A stretch of 64,000 nucleotides of DNA from Strigamia acuminata (GCA_949358305.1 OX442321.1:1364001-1428000); one strand, 5' to 3'; positions 32,323 to 43,924 are shown, numbered from the stretch's first letter. Notes: generated from the sequence alone by a model not told the origin. Translations and numbers: made by a program.

Positions 32323-33345
32323 TCAGCGAAAGAATTGATTTGAATTTATTTGAATTTATTTTTCCAGGCAATAAAAACAGAATTGACTAAACTTTTCTCT
32401 ACTTTTCAACTTTTCTCGTGTAAAAAACACATTCGATTTGTGTGACACAGAGAGATGGGGGGAACGGGATCGTGAGTCAAAGACAAGCTGGGGGTATTCG
32501 ACTTAAAACCACGGACATCTGTTTTGGTTGTTGCGTTCAATCGATCTACAACCCCGCGTTTCACTCCAACATCAATCCTAATCCCAAAAAAAATACAAAA
32601 AAAAAAAAAACCAAAAAACAAAATAATAAAATTTCTATTTTCCATCCTTTTATTCATATACTTTGTTATTTATACGTAGTATTTATAATTATATCAACAT
32701 ACTAATATTTATACCGTTAAAACTTCCGTTATGATACAATATTATACACTGAAAAACAAATACGAGGTGAAGGAGTTACGAGGTCCCTCCAGAGTTGCCT
32801 CTCAGTGTAATCGCCACCAGAGGATCATCAAATTGGAGGGGGGACTTAAACGATTGTGCAGCAATTATTATTATTATTATCATCATTTCATTATTATTCC
32901 ATTACACAACTATATCGATTTCACTAACTAACATCTACTTTTCACAGACACAAAAAAAAAAAAAAAAAAAATCATCTACAAAGTCGAAAATGTCGCACTT
33001 TTTCGCACAGTCCAGTTTTCACTTTGAATATGTCGCTACAGTTATACACAAACATTACACATCTACACTCATTTATTGATTTTATATTTGACTCGGAAAA
33101 CACCGGGCACGAGGGGGCAGGACAGGAAAAGGTGAGAAAGACAGGTTGGCGAGATGCTGACGTCACACTTTGTCACGTCCACGTTGTCCTTTATTGCTTT
33201 TAAACCTATCTAAGCTACACACACACACACTGCGAACGATGTCATCATCCATCCAGTAACGGAAGACAAACAATATCCCACAATCCCACACCAAAAAAAA
33301 AAAAAATAATAATTTTCATAAATTTCAATTATAATTTTAGTCATT

Positions 33346-35067
33346 TTATTCCATTTCGTCTTCGGAGCTGACAAACCCCTGCGACCGACTGCTCACCTGT
33401 CGATGCTGCACCACATTCCCTCCACTCTGCGGCTTCACAAACGGATTCCCGGGCACGTGTCCGTCCGCAGCCGGCACCGAGAACTGCGTCTCCTTATACG
33501 TGGTCGTATTCCCCCGAATATCCACATGATTAAACTCATCCGCGCCGTCCACCTCAACATGCTGCTGCTGACTCTCCTGCATCATATAAGTCTGATAGTG
33601 CGCGGGCGGCGGGTCCCCCATCAACACATTAGCCTCGCTCTCAAACGGCTTATAATCATAAACATTCCGCAACATCCCCAGAACAGGCGTATACATCAAA
33701 TTACTGAGCGCGATGAAAATATTCAGCGCAGTGAAGCCGATCCAATCCACAATCCCGCCCGCAATAATCGGCCCGATGGCGTACGCCAGCGAGTACGAAA
33801 TGTCCGCTATGGCGTAAATACTGCCATAGACACTCACGTAGCGCACGTCGACCAAATACCCGAGCGTCGGCAACAACGCCGTATCGATGAGCGCGATCCC
33901 GAAGCAGATCCCGCTGATGGGGATCATGAGCAGCCAGTAGGAGGTCGCGAACGGGATCATGAGGCAGCAAAGTCCCTCCAAGGCCAGTCCGCCCGCCGCC
34001 AGTATCCACTGGTAGTGCGGGTAGTCGCGCGCCAGCCGCACCGTCAAATAAACGCCGAACACGTGCGGGAAGAAGGCGGGCAGCCAGATCATGCCCATCT
34101 GCGTCTCCGTCACGTCCATGTTGTCCATCATCCACTTGGAGATGGTCGGCTCGAGGAAGGCGAGCGACACGTTGGCCATGACGAGCGCGCCGGCACAAAC
34201 CAGGATGAAAGGGTCGATGAGGAGTCGCCACAGCGGCGTTCCCTTGCGTCGGTCCACGCCCTGCATCTTCAGCTGCGACTTGATGGGGTTCATCACTAAG
34301 AGGACCATGAAGCCGTCGCACAGGGACACGAGCGACAGGATGATGAAGGGAACCTCTTTGCCGGCTAAATCGTACATGAGTCCCCCGAAGGGCGGCGCGA
34401 CCAAACAGCCGAACGAGATGAACGCGAGGGCGATTCCGAGCGCTTTGCTGCGCTCGTTGTCCTCCGTGAACCGGTCGGCGATCATCGCCAGCCCGGCCGT
34501 GTCGGCGAAGGCCGAGCCGACGCCTTGGAGGCTGCGCGCGAAGAAGAGGAGGCCGTAGCTGCGTCCGCACGCGAACACGGCCGTCGAGAGGAACATGATG
34601 GTCAGTCCGATGACCATGGGGATGTCGTAGCCGACCCTGTCGATGATGGCGCCCGAGAAAGGGTTGACCATGAGCTGCACGATCGCCTTGGAGGCGAAGA
34701 GGAGTCCGATGGCCGAGTCCTCGCCCACGTAGATGAGTTTGCCGAGCACTCGGATGGGGGGCGCGAGGGTGGTGGCGTTGAGGAGACGCGCGGTGTCGTT
34801 GAGCCAGGGAGTCCTTTGGGCGGTCACGAGCGGGGGCTCGATGACGGGGCCGCCACCCTCGCGGATGGTCTCCCAGGAGCCGATCTTGCGCAGGTAGTCG
34901 GGGATGATGGGCACGATGACCATGTAGAGCATGTTGTCCAGCAGGAGGGCGATGGACACGACGACCAGGATGACGCGGCGCTGGATGCGCGGTTCCTCGA
35001 GCCGCTCGTTGACGGCCTTGACCAGGTCGCCCACGTCTTTGTTAATGATCGGGATGACGATGGGCAT
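33346..35067 (-). CDS. VAChT: Vesicular acetylcholine transporter (SLC18A3 family)
   Basis: Exchanges luminal protons for cytosolic acetylcholine to fill synaptic vesicles. One uninterrupted exon of 573 aa; VAChT genes are typically intronless. TM1 (about 33-55) carries LLDNMLYMVIVPIIPDYL with the family aspartate. A luminal loop (about 60-118) has Asn sites NDT and NAT. GAIIDRVGYDIPMVIG is the MFS motif after TM2. LQGVGSAFADTAGLAMIADR is TM4, and DISYSLAYAIGP lies in TM10. About twelve TM segments can be drawn, and the acidic C-terminal tail ends SSEDEME. Codon use is GC-rich against AT-rich surroundings. The stop codon TAA overlaps an AATAAA. It lies about 5.4 kb 5' of the candidate ChAT start exon on the same strand, the conserved cholinergic arrangement. 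The 5' UTR may be spliced: an acceptor (cctttgaag) occurs near 35168 and a donor at 35268. Confidence 0.93.
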   Translation of the reverse strand: MPIVIPIINKDVGDLVKAVNERLEEPRIQRRVILVVVSIALLLDNMLYMVIVPIIPDYLRKIGSWETIREGGGPVIEPPLVTAQRTPWLNDTARLLNATTLAPPIRVLGKLIYVGEDSAIGLLFASKAIVQLMVNPFSGAIIDRVGYDIPMVIGLTIMFLSTAVFACGRSYGLLFFARSLQGVGSAFADTAGLAMIADRFTEDNERSKALGIALAFISFGCLVAPPFGGLMYDLAGKEVPFIILSLVSLCDGFMVLLVMNPIKSQLKMQGVDRRKGTPLWRLLIDPFILVCAGALVMANVSLAFLEPTISKWMMDNMDVTETQMGMIWLPAFFPHVFGVYLTVRLARDYPHYQWILAAGGLALEGLCCLMIPFATSYWLLMIPISGICFGIALIDTALLPTLGYLVDVRYVSVYGSIYAIADISYSLAYAIGPIIAGGIVDWIGFTALNIFIALSNLMYTPVLGMLRNVYDYKPFESEANVLMGDPPPAHYQTYMMQESQQQHVEVDGADEFNHVDIRGNTTTYKETQFSVPAADGHVPGNPFVKPQSGGNVVQHRQVSSRSQGFVSSEDEME

Positions 35068-35263
35068 TGTGACGTTGGCGTGGCGTCTGGGCCGGTCTGC
35101 TCGATGATGATGATGGTCACTGTCGTCTCGTCACTGCCCCATCAACGTCCAAACGGGAGGATTCCCTTCAAAGGACAGAGAAAGGACAAACAATTACCAT
35201 CACCATCATCAACAGACCACTTTTTAAGGAAGGGCAAGCGAGGCAAAGGGTGTGGCACAAAAA

Positions 35264-35300
35264 CTTACCTGTTCACTTTACTATGTACGGCTTTAGTGTA
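35264..35300 (-). promoter_or_regulatory. Splice donor of a candidate cholinergic leader exon
   Basis: The minus strand reads GTGAACAG|gtaagttt at 35269/35268, about 200 bp before the VAChT ATG and in the right direction to join a VAChT or ChAT leader. Similar strong minus-strand donors occur upstream at 36216, 38366, 42765, 46063, 46632, 49955 and 52085. Confidence 0.4.
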
Positions 35301-35301
35301 A

Positions 35302-36878
35302 AGGGTGCCGTTAAATTTATCGATTCGACTGCATTAAGCATGTTAATGAGAGGAAAATTCGAATCAAACACAAGCACTAAAATACAAAATAAGCCAAATA
35401 AGCCAAATAAACATTCGCAAAAATTGTAGCGAACCCGCCCCATATTTTGTATTTATATTTTGCGAAAAAATGTGTTTTTTGAACCTTACGACACTGGAAA
35501 AATTCACGTGTAAATGTAAGCTTTACAGTTTTTGTAAAGTTGTTGTAAAATCGAACAAAAAATTAGACATTTAACATTGTATCGTTAAAACTGACAAATT
35601 TAAAATTAAATTTATTATTAAAACTGACAAATACGAAATTTAAAAACTGTAAAGTTGTTGCGCGTGTATATTGTAAAATGTCTTTTTAATCTTGTAAAAT
35701 GTCTTTTTAATCTTGTAAAATTATTGATTAAAACAAAAATTTACACTCTTTGTAAATGTGACCTTACAAAGCTAAAACTTCAAATTTACATTAACTTTTC
35801 AGCAATTAAAAGACGTTTAAAGCCATATTTTATGTTTACGTCTTAATTCGTCTAACAAGACTTCGTGCGTAGAACTCTAAAACCCCCAAAACTCCAACAC
35901 AAACGCCGGCCTTTCCACAGTTCCCATCTCATCCGACACAACCGAGCGGGTTTTCTACTTTTATTTTATTCCGCCATTTTCCCCTCCGTTCCCCACTTAT
36001 CCTGCCATCCCCGTATAAAACGCGAAGACGCCCGAGGGACGTGACGCGAGGGGTCCCTTAACTGTGGGCGGTGAATCATTCAATCGATGATGATTTGTCC
36101 CAATTAACTGGGACGCCACCCGAAGCATCTCTCGAGACGGCTGACCAAATGTCAAAATGGCGGCCGGCGAGCAAAAATTGCGCATCAACGCCTCGAGTCG
36201 ATTGTGCGCAACTCACCTGAGAAAATACAAGTCAAGCGTCCTAATCACGCAAAGACGTGGAACCGCTCAACCCTTTTCCCCCTTAATTACCCGCTCCGCG
36301 CTGCACCACACAGCACCGCGCAGCACCGAGCCCTCCCGTGAAGCTTTCCCCATTTCTCCTGCGCGCACCCAACACCCGACTAACAATGGGCGGCAATTGA
36401 GGGGGAGAATCGCAATCGGGGTTGGAAGCAAGCCGCCATTTGCAGGAGCTTTGTCGGTCGGTCGACGTGTGTCAAACACACGTAGACACCCCCTAGAGAT
36501 GAACGCGTGCAGTCGTATCGAACAATGGGATCAGGGGCTAAAGTAAGCGCGAGGGCTGCGACTGCAACAAACCCGATGGAGAAACACGAACAGTCGCTCG
36601 TAATGGCACGAAAACAATGTCGTTACAAGTGTGTCGTGTCCGAATGGTAATCGCGGCTCAAATTGCTCGAAATTGGAGCGCCCGAGCACGAAAATCGCCC
36701 GCCACTCCTTATTTAATTCGCAAAACGCCTTTTCGCTATCTTCGCCCGCAATAAATTATTAACCACCACGAGTGGTCAATATTCGTGGCGATTATTCCAT
36801 TTTTCAGCCAATTACACGCGGTCAATCGAGTTCCATCACTCGAATAACCTTCCCCCACACCCCCCCGCTATTGATTTA
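35302..36878. other. Non-coding upstream region of cholinergic locus
   Basis: No convincing protein gene. Long frames around 36.2-36.5 kb lack any family signature. A minus-strand donor (TTCTCAG|gtgagttg) lies at 36217/36216. Local GC content is raised at 35.9-36.8 kb. Confidence 0.4.
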
Positions 36879-37324
36879 TACCGTAAATTCAAATACGGTA
36901 CTGGGGATGATTTATTGAACTAAATGCATCAAAATTGCGCGTAGAAGCCAGCCGGTGATCGGTACGGCTTTACCGTAAATTCAAATACGGTATGGGGATG
37001 ATTTATTGAACTAAAAGCATCAAAAGTGCGCGTAGAAGCCAGCCGGTGATCGGTACGGCTTTACCGTAAATTCAAATACGGTACTGTGCATCAAAATTGC
37101 GCATAGAAGCCAGCCGGTGATCGGTACGGCTTTACCGTAAATTCAAATACGGTATACTGGGGATGATTTATTGAACTAAATGCATCAAAATTGCGCGTAG
37201 AAGCCAGCCGGAGATCGGTACGGCTTTACCGTAACTTCAAATACGGTACTGGTGATGATTTATTGAACTAAATGTATCAAAATTGCGCGTAGAAACCAGT
37301 CGGAGATCGGTACGGCTTTACCGT
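36879..37324. repeat. About 92-bp tandem repeat with internal palindrome
   Basis: Units begin at 36879, 36971, 37062, 37133 and 37227 (spacings 92, 91, 71, 94) and a partial one at 37319. Each contains TACCGTAAATTCAAATACGG followed by TA, an inverted repeat whose arms (TACCGTA/TACGGTA) also match the ends of the TACCGTATTT MITEs. Each then has GATGATTTATTGAACTAAA and GTAGAAGCCAGCCGGTGATC. The third unit lacks about 20 bp. Confidence 0.9.
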
Positions 37325-38400
37325 GCAACAATATTCCGTACACGTTGTTTTTCTTAAAGAAAAACAAATAAAATTCGACTCAATTTCCAGTTCTTGGCTT
37401 CAATTACAGAAAAATTCGATTAAAAAAAATAAAAAATAAAAAAAAAGCGCATTGTTAATGACATTCAACGATGGATTTCGGAACCCAATCCCAGCAAATG
37501 ATTGGCTGTTCAATCTTGGAAATCCCGGCTTGTCACACGGGCGAGTGTCAGGAGGGAAAATCGAGGGGGAAAAGAAAAGAGGAGTTTCGGGGGGAGGTGG
37601 TGGGGGGGGGGAGAAAGGGGGTCATGAGGATTGGGCACGTGAACGAGGGGAAAAATGAAGCCCTAGAAAACTGATGAAACTCCACGCGTTCATTAATCTG
37701 GCGAGAGGGGGTGATCACTTAACGCGCGCGTCTCTCTTCAATGACCGGTGCCGTTTCCGCGGGCTTCCCCAGGGGTGGCGAAATCCTGCGGATTTCGGGT
37801 CGGTGGGGAAAGGGATGGCGGATCAGCGCGTCTGCAAAGCCCCTCTTTGGACAGGAAATGATGGTCTTATCTCAAAGGCGATTGCGCGCTCGTTTTATGC
37901 AAAGTTAGGCCTAAACCAAAGATCGGATCCGAGCAGGTGAGGAAAGAGAAGCGGAGCTCCGCCGTGCAATGCGGCAAAGCCCAAACTGGCCTTCAACGGT
38001 TAATCAAGGGGCAGCAATCGATTTCATTCCCTTTTTACTTCCAGAAATGCGATTTACGTAAAATAAAAAAAATAAATAAATAATTTTTATAAAATTTATA
38101 AATTTTATTTGTTATATTTATATTTATGTGTGTTGATTTCTAAGTGCGTTTAAAGTGTTTTAAAAGCGATTTAACGGCGCCAAAACCACATTTTTGTAAA
38201 AAATATATTATTTTAACAATTTTTTTCTATAAAAATATATATTAATATTTAAAATAATTTTCTCCCTACCAAAACACGTAAAAATAAAAATAAATCCAAC
38301 CGAAAATATATTTTTTTTAAAAAAACCACTTTTCCTTCAAAATAATAACCGAAAAACGCGTCTTACCTGTTAGAAATTATTGGCCATCCACATCCGTCAT
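37325..38400. other. Non-coding, G-rich tract and AT-rich spacer
   Basis: No gene is recognised. 37585-37625 is a poly-purine, G-rich tract. A minus-strand donor (CTAACAG|gtaagacg) lies at 38367/38366. Confidence 0.4.
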
Positions 38401-38404
38401 GTGC

Positions 38405-38530
38405 AGCGCTTTGGGATGTAGAGCGTCTCGTGGCTGCTCACTCTTCAGCTCCCAGACCCTGGATGGAGAGTAGAGCGTCGCAGGCTTCTTTCCTACCTGG
38501 TGTGGTTCCGGGTTCGAGAGGATGCATTGA
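38405..38530 (+). repeat. tRNA-derived SINE-like sequence (candidate)
   Basis: GTAGAGCGTCGCAGGC at about 38470 resembles a pol III A box. GTTCCGGGTTCGAGAGG at about 38505 resembles a B box, about 40 bp on. A related GTAGAGCGTCTCGTGGC lies at 38419. No clean tRNA cloverleaf can be drawn, so it would be a tRNA-like retroelement fragment. Confidence 0.3.
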
Positions 38531-39898
38531 CGTCATCACTGAAACGATCGCAAAGGTAAGCGAAAAAGTGCGTGAGTATCGGCCAAATCGTGCACAAAAC
38601 CTTCATTTCCACACCAAATATCAATAAAACTTTCCAAATTTCAAAACTCTTTCCCTCCCGAACCCCTTTTGGCCTTTTTTCCGCCGCTCGCGCCCGCAAA
38701 CCCAACATTCCCCACCAATAATATCGCAGGTGAGACCATGACGTCACCTCATTAATTATTATTCCCCCAGAATGGAAACGTCCGCCCAGCGAATTTATTT
38801 ATTTCGGAAGAAGAAACAATTTATTTTTAAAACTGATCGATACAACATTACAAACGCATGTAAACGATGTAAACGCACCTGACATTTTCACACACTAGAA
38901 AAATCTAAATAAATAACAATCCGATCGATAAAATCATAAATTCAAATCAATTAAATCAATTAAATCCCAAAAACGAACATTTTTTAAAGGCGAGTCCGAG
39001 GTCGCCATGGAAACGCGCAAAACGCGTCGCTAATTAAAGTGCAGATGAATGAAACCATCAATTCGACGAACAGCGACAAACGAGCGACAAACACGCGATA
39101 AAAACCAAAAATAAATCAAAAAAATTCAACTTTTCCGCCATTTTATTCCGACCGAACGCTATTCCGTCGCAAAGGTGAGTCTGAGTTGCACCTGAATCGA
39201 AAACGGATCAATACCGAGTTGCTTCTTTTAGAAACGCAGCGATAAATAAATAAACAGCGCTGTCTGTACACCGACAAGACGTTCCATTAAATATTTACGC
39301 GCAGCCCATTCGTCAAGCGCATGCGTGCAGGTGCAACACTCAAAGATGAACGTCCGCCTTTAACGACGCCCGACGCGCCCAATCTCGATATCCGACGCCG
39401 ATAAACATTGTTTTTCCTGCCGAGTACATAAAGGAGGGTTCCGCAAGTGTCATCAATCGAACGCCCGGCGAGGAAACGCTTTCGCACATTCGGGGTCTAA
39501 AGCTCCAATTTCGCTAACTGGCTGCGATGCGCCGCGATCAGATAGAGTGGAATCTCGTTTTGCTAAACACTTGCCAGTGTGTCATCAGCTAAATCCAATT
39601 ATGGTTACCAAGGTGATTTGAACAACACGGAAAAAACCCTCGAGGACGATGACATGGCAACAATGCACCTGCTGTAGCATTATTCGCACTTTCCCAACGT
39701 TATAATCGCATTATATTTCAAGTTTTGCTCGAATAATCATTTATTTATCCGACATCTGAATATCTGATCCCCGGCGCGGATTCTTGCTGATCCTTGCACG
39801 GTTTTGGAAAACTTTCAGACAACGCGGCGCTTTGAGATACAACTGTCTCGTGGTGCGATTAGAGTGTTAGATGGTGGAAAGAAAGATGGTTGAAGACC

Positions 39899-40641
39899 GA
39901 TTCAGAGTTGCCCTCGAATTCTAGCCGCTGTCGAATAGTGGCCGCGGCTAAAACACCAAGAATATTGTATTTTTGCAAAAGTACGGTATTGTTTCTGTAT
40001 TTAACCTTCCCATAGCCATGGCTAATACTACACATGTGCAGCCATGGTCGGTCATTTCTGACTTCTTTTCAAAAACCCTTCTGCACATGTGCACAATCAC
40101 ATTTTTCCTGGTGCAATTGCATTTTTCCTGGTAAAAGCACATGTTTTAGGACTAAATTTAATACGTCACCTAGTGCAAACAGACGGCAAAGCAGTGTACG
40201 GCGCTCCCATTAAGGGTGTTTTATGTTATAAATATTAAATTATCTTAATAATAATTGAAAAACTATTCGTATTTAGACATTATAAAATAAGAAAAAAAAG
40301 TTTTTGAGGAATAAAAGTTAACCTCATTAATTAATTTTCAGGAAAAAAAGAATTACAGTGATTTTTCCACTTCTGTAATTTTTTTGACCCACCATGGCTA
40401 TGGGAAGGTTAACCTCATGAACGATGAACGTACGCTTCGTTTTTGACATTCGATCATGCGGATCGCGTCCTTTGGTGAAAAGCACCATGTCATCAACATA
40501 AACAAGGATGGCGGCATCGTAAGTGTCAGAAATGAATGTTACATTAAACAAACGTAACGTACGAAAAACCGAAATTGTAATTGCTGACGAAAATGGCAGT
40601 TTTGAATTCGAGTCGCGGCTCTTAATCGATAAAATACGGTA
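39899..40641. mobile_element. TACCGTATTT-family element carrying an RT-like segment, with nested insertion
   Basis: The left part has GCCCTCGAATTCTAGCCGCT. The right end is GCGGCTCTTAATCGATAAAA followed by TACGGTA. The interior matches the copies at 41974-42258 and 43202-43461. On the minus strand at 40548-40437 it encodes DTYDAAILVYVDDMVLFTKG, a reverse-transcriptase palm-like segment. It is interrupted by a separate TTAA-flanked element at 40005-40408. The left terminus lacks the usual TACCGTATTT. Confidence 0.75.
40005..40408. mobile_element. TTAA-flanked MITE (piggyBac-like), nested
   Basis: 17-bp perfect terminal inverted repeats CCTTCCCATAGCCATGG / CCATGGCTATGGGAAGG are flanked on both sides by TTAA (40001-40004 and 40409-40412). 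The uninterrupted sequence exists at 42072 (GTATTTAACCTCACGAACG), with a single TTAA. TTAA duplication is the hallmark of piggyBac transposition. The 404-bp element has no transposase and would be moved in trans. Confidence 0.88.
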
Positions 40642-41087
40642 TCCTTCCTCATTGCATGTCCAGGAATTTTATGTTGTCGAGAGTGGGTTGCTCCTAATTG
40701 GCCGGTCGCATGCCTTCTTTGGCCTATTATCTTGCAATATATCTCACTTGACTTTGACCCATCAGGCGTAGATTGTTAAGGGCGCTGTGTAAATCCGTTA
40801 TCGCCAAACAAGAACCGATTGCAACCAACTCTTATCGACTAAATTAAAGAATATGAAAAATCAACTTTTTCCAAGGGAGTCAAAGGGTGATATTCAAAAA
40901 GCGCGTCCAACTTGAAAAGACAGACAAAATGAAGTTAGAAATTATACATAAGAGCCACCTTGTGGTAAAAACATGTAACAAATGAATTAACAGAACAAAT
41001 CTTAATTAATAATAATACATTATGTTCTATTTCAACTAATATTGACATATTTGCAGAGAAACCAACTTAATATTAACACCTAGCCTT

Positions 41088-41432
41088 AGGTGCGTTCAAT
41101 TTGCGTAAGTAAAGACAAATCTTTCCTTTTTCTTCGTTTTGGACAACGGAAATAACGTAAAACACGTAATCCAAAAGGTACTTTTGCAAAAGGTAGCAAT
41201 TGGTTCACTTATCTTCCTTCTGGGTTACTGACAAGATCTGCGCATGCGCATGCATCATATTGGTAGATGAGACATGCAAAATGGTCGTTTTCATGATGAA
41301 AAACGAACATTTTGAACGTGACCCGATTGCCAGTTTCCTTTTAGAATCGATGACGTGTTTTTACGTCATTTCCATGTCCAAAAAGGAAGAAAAGCAAAAA
41401 TTTGTCTTTCCTTTCACAAACTGAACGCACCT
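41088..41432. mobile_element. MITE with AGGTGCGTTCAATTTGCG ends, copy 1
   Basis: 345 bp, with ends AGGTGCGTTCAATTTGCG and CACAAACTGAACGCACCT plus subterminal AAATCTTTCCTTTTTCTTC / GGAAGAAAAGCAAAAATTTG. A second member is at 62651-62990. It has no coding frame. Confidence 0.8.
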
Positions 41433-41973
41433 CGCATGTTGTGGTGATCCTGTGGTTCTCTCACTGTGGGTTCTATTTGGTTAGTGAAAACCGAACTCAA
41501 GACCTTTACAAAAACGCAGCGACTGAACGATATACAATTTGTCAATTCAAAAGGCAAACTTGAGGCAAAAAAGGAGCAATACATCTGACGCACACAACAC
41601 AGCTAAAAATAAACACACTTCAAATAACAGAATTTAACACTCAGGTACTACAACAAAATTTATAACACAAAATCCAAATCTCGCAATATCTCCGACAAGT
41701 AAACTTGAAAAAATTCAAACAAAATAAAGTAAAAACCCAAACTATTGTTTTTTCTGTTTTCAGCGTTAATTTCGCAAACAGAACAAACACCAAAAAGAGC
41801 CGCAAACCATGACCAAAAGACCACAAAGACAAAAACAACAACTAAAGTGTTTTCCAAGGTTTATACCCAACTCCCAATTGTTCCAAATGCTTGCAGGTGA
41901 AGCATCCACTGCCGAAAACCCAATCAAAAGCACAATTGTACTGAAACAAATCAAATAGTGGATAAAAATAAAA

Positions 41974-42258
41974 TACCCTATTTTCCCGATTAAGAGTCGC
42001 CCTCGAATAGTAGCCGCGACTAACACACCAAGAATACCGTACTTTTGTAAAAGTACGGTATTGCTTCCGTATTTAACCTCACGAACGATGAACGTAAAAG
42101 CACAATGTCATCAACATAAACAAGGATGTCGGCATCGTAAGTGTCAGAAATGAATGTTACATTAAACAAATGTAACAAACGAAAAGCCAAAATTGTAATT
42201 GCCGACAAAAATGGCAGTTTTGAATAAAAGCCGCGGCTCTTAATCGATAAAATACATA
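41974..42258. mobile_element. TACCGTATTT-family element with RT-like segment, copy 2
   Basis: Begins TACCCTATTTTCCCGATTAA and ends GGCTCTTAATCGATAAAATA. On the minus strand it has FISDTYDADILVYVDDIVL. It holds the empty site for the TTAA-element insertion of copy 1 at 42072. Confidence 0.8.
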
Positions 42259-42259
42259 A

Positions 42260-43200
42260 TTCTAACCATAAAACCCCCAAAAAAACCAAATAATCAGCCA
42301 AAAATCCACAATTTCCATCTCCTGTTTCCACCAAAAACAAAATCTACTTCCACTTCCTCCCATTTTCCTGCCACCATTCCACTCTCCCCAACAAAATTGT
42401 CCACGCCAACAATAGTAAATTGCATCAATGTGAGCAAAAAGCACCTTTGATGCTGTTTGAAATTCAAAACAAGCAAAAAAAAAAAAAAAATCGAAACGAA
42501 AAAAGAAAAGAAAGCGAGTGCTGCAAATGGAAATTGTCTCTTCCGAGAAATTCGTTTTGGCGCCCTCGTCCGCTGTTTGGCGGCGCTCTCGATCGATTCC
42601 TCCGCGTTCCAACACCCCTTCCGCCCCCCCAGCATCCGGCATGCAACCAGGTAAGGATGTACGTGAGCGAGTCCATTTTCATTTCATCTGAAATGAAAGA
42701 CCACCTGAAGAGAAGAAGGGAAACATCAAAACCTCCGCACAACGAACCCCCATCCCGGGCCTCACCTGACTCTCTTCTAGCGAGGTCCGAGGGGAGACTT
42801 TCGAGTGATGTGTCAGCAGGCACCTAACTTACTTAGCCGCGCATGCGCACCTCCATTTACAAAAAAAATATATAATAACTTACCATTAAAAGACGAGGCG
42901 AGCAAAAACACCGGGTCACTTGACTGACGAGATGGAATAAAAGCAAAAATATTGATTCCGCCGCTCTAACCCCCCTAAAACCACCCAAATCCATTCCCGC
43001 GCCTCATTGGCCCGAACATGGACGCCCGCCTCCCGCCACAAGGCAGGCCGCACGTGCCGCCACATGGTTCCGTGACGCCCACCTCATCCATCATCACGGT
43101 TAAGGTAACACAACTACTCGACGTCGAAACACGAAAAAAAAAATTATTTTTCCTTTTTCTGTCTCGTTTTGCGCCGGAGTCGTGAGTGAATTCATCATTA
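42260..43200. other. Non-coding region with minus-strand splice donor
   Basis: No recognised gene. GAGTCAG|gtgaggcc on the minus strand at 42766/42765 follows a GC-rich open stretch from about 42823. It could be a leader exon. Confidence 0.3.
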
Positions 43201-43201
43201 G

Positions 43202-43461
43202 TACCGTATTTTACCGATTAAGAGCCGCCCTCGAATAGTAGCCGCCCTCGAATAGTAGCCACCCTCGAATAGAAGCCGCGGCCGATACGGTATATTGTTT
43301 CCGTATTTCATCAACATAAACAAGGATGACGACATCGTAAGTGTCAGAAGTGAATGTTACGTTAAACAAATGTAACGTGCGAAAAGCCGAAATTGTAATT
43401 GCCGACAAAAATGACAGTTTTGAATAAGAGCCGCGGCTTTAAATCGATAGAATCCGATATT
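43202..43461. mobile_element. TACCGTATTT-family element with RT-like segment, copy 3
   Basis: Begins TACCGTATTTTACCGATTAA, with GCCCTCGAATAGTAGCCGCC twice in tandem. It ends in GAGCCGCGGCTTTAAATCGA and a degraded terminus. On the minus strand it has FTSDTYDVVILVYVDEI, so the second catalytic Asp of YVDD is lost. Confidence 0.75.
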
Positions 43462-43924
43462 TGTTTTAGGCATAAAGGGGGTCCTGGGGGGTGTTTATGT
43501 AAGTGGGGGTGGGGTTGGTGCGTGTAAATGTAGTTATGATAATAGTTGGGTATGTAAACAAATGTTGTCGTGTAATGGAATTGGTAATGAGGGGATGTGG
43601 GGGTGTGGGATGAATGGGAAGATGGAATGGAAAGTGAGTTATGGGCACAATGGGTCATTTGTTTATTATTTTTTTTGTGGGAGGGGGGATTTGAATTTTA
43701 AATGTTTGGGAAGGGGTGTTGGGTTTTTTTGTTTTGTTTTGGTTGGTATTTCAGAGCGGAAGTAGTGTTGTTAGTGTTTTGAGAAGGAAGAGTTTGTGGG
43801 TGAGTCGACTTGGATAAATTGAAAACAAATTGACTTTGAAAAACACCGCCCTCGGGTTGGTTTCGCTGCGGCACTCGTTTAAAACAAACACAAAGTGATA
43901 CAGCGGGATGACAGAATGGACAAA

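Noticed and set aside
33403-34299. 298-codon plus-strand frame opposite VAChT (also 34525-35301)
   Set aside because: Shadow of the GC-rich VAChT coding strand; composition is Arg/His/Asp-rich with no domain, while the minus strand is an unmistakable transporter.
33701-34570. 289-codon minus-strand frame inside VAChT
   Set aside because: Frame-shifted shadow of the VAChT gene, Arg/Pro-rich.
36157-36546. 129-codon plus-strand frame
   Set aside because: GC-rich patch without motifs; likely a chance frame in the cholinergic upstream region.
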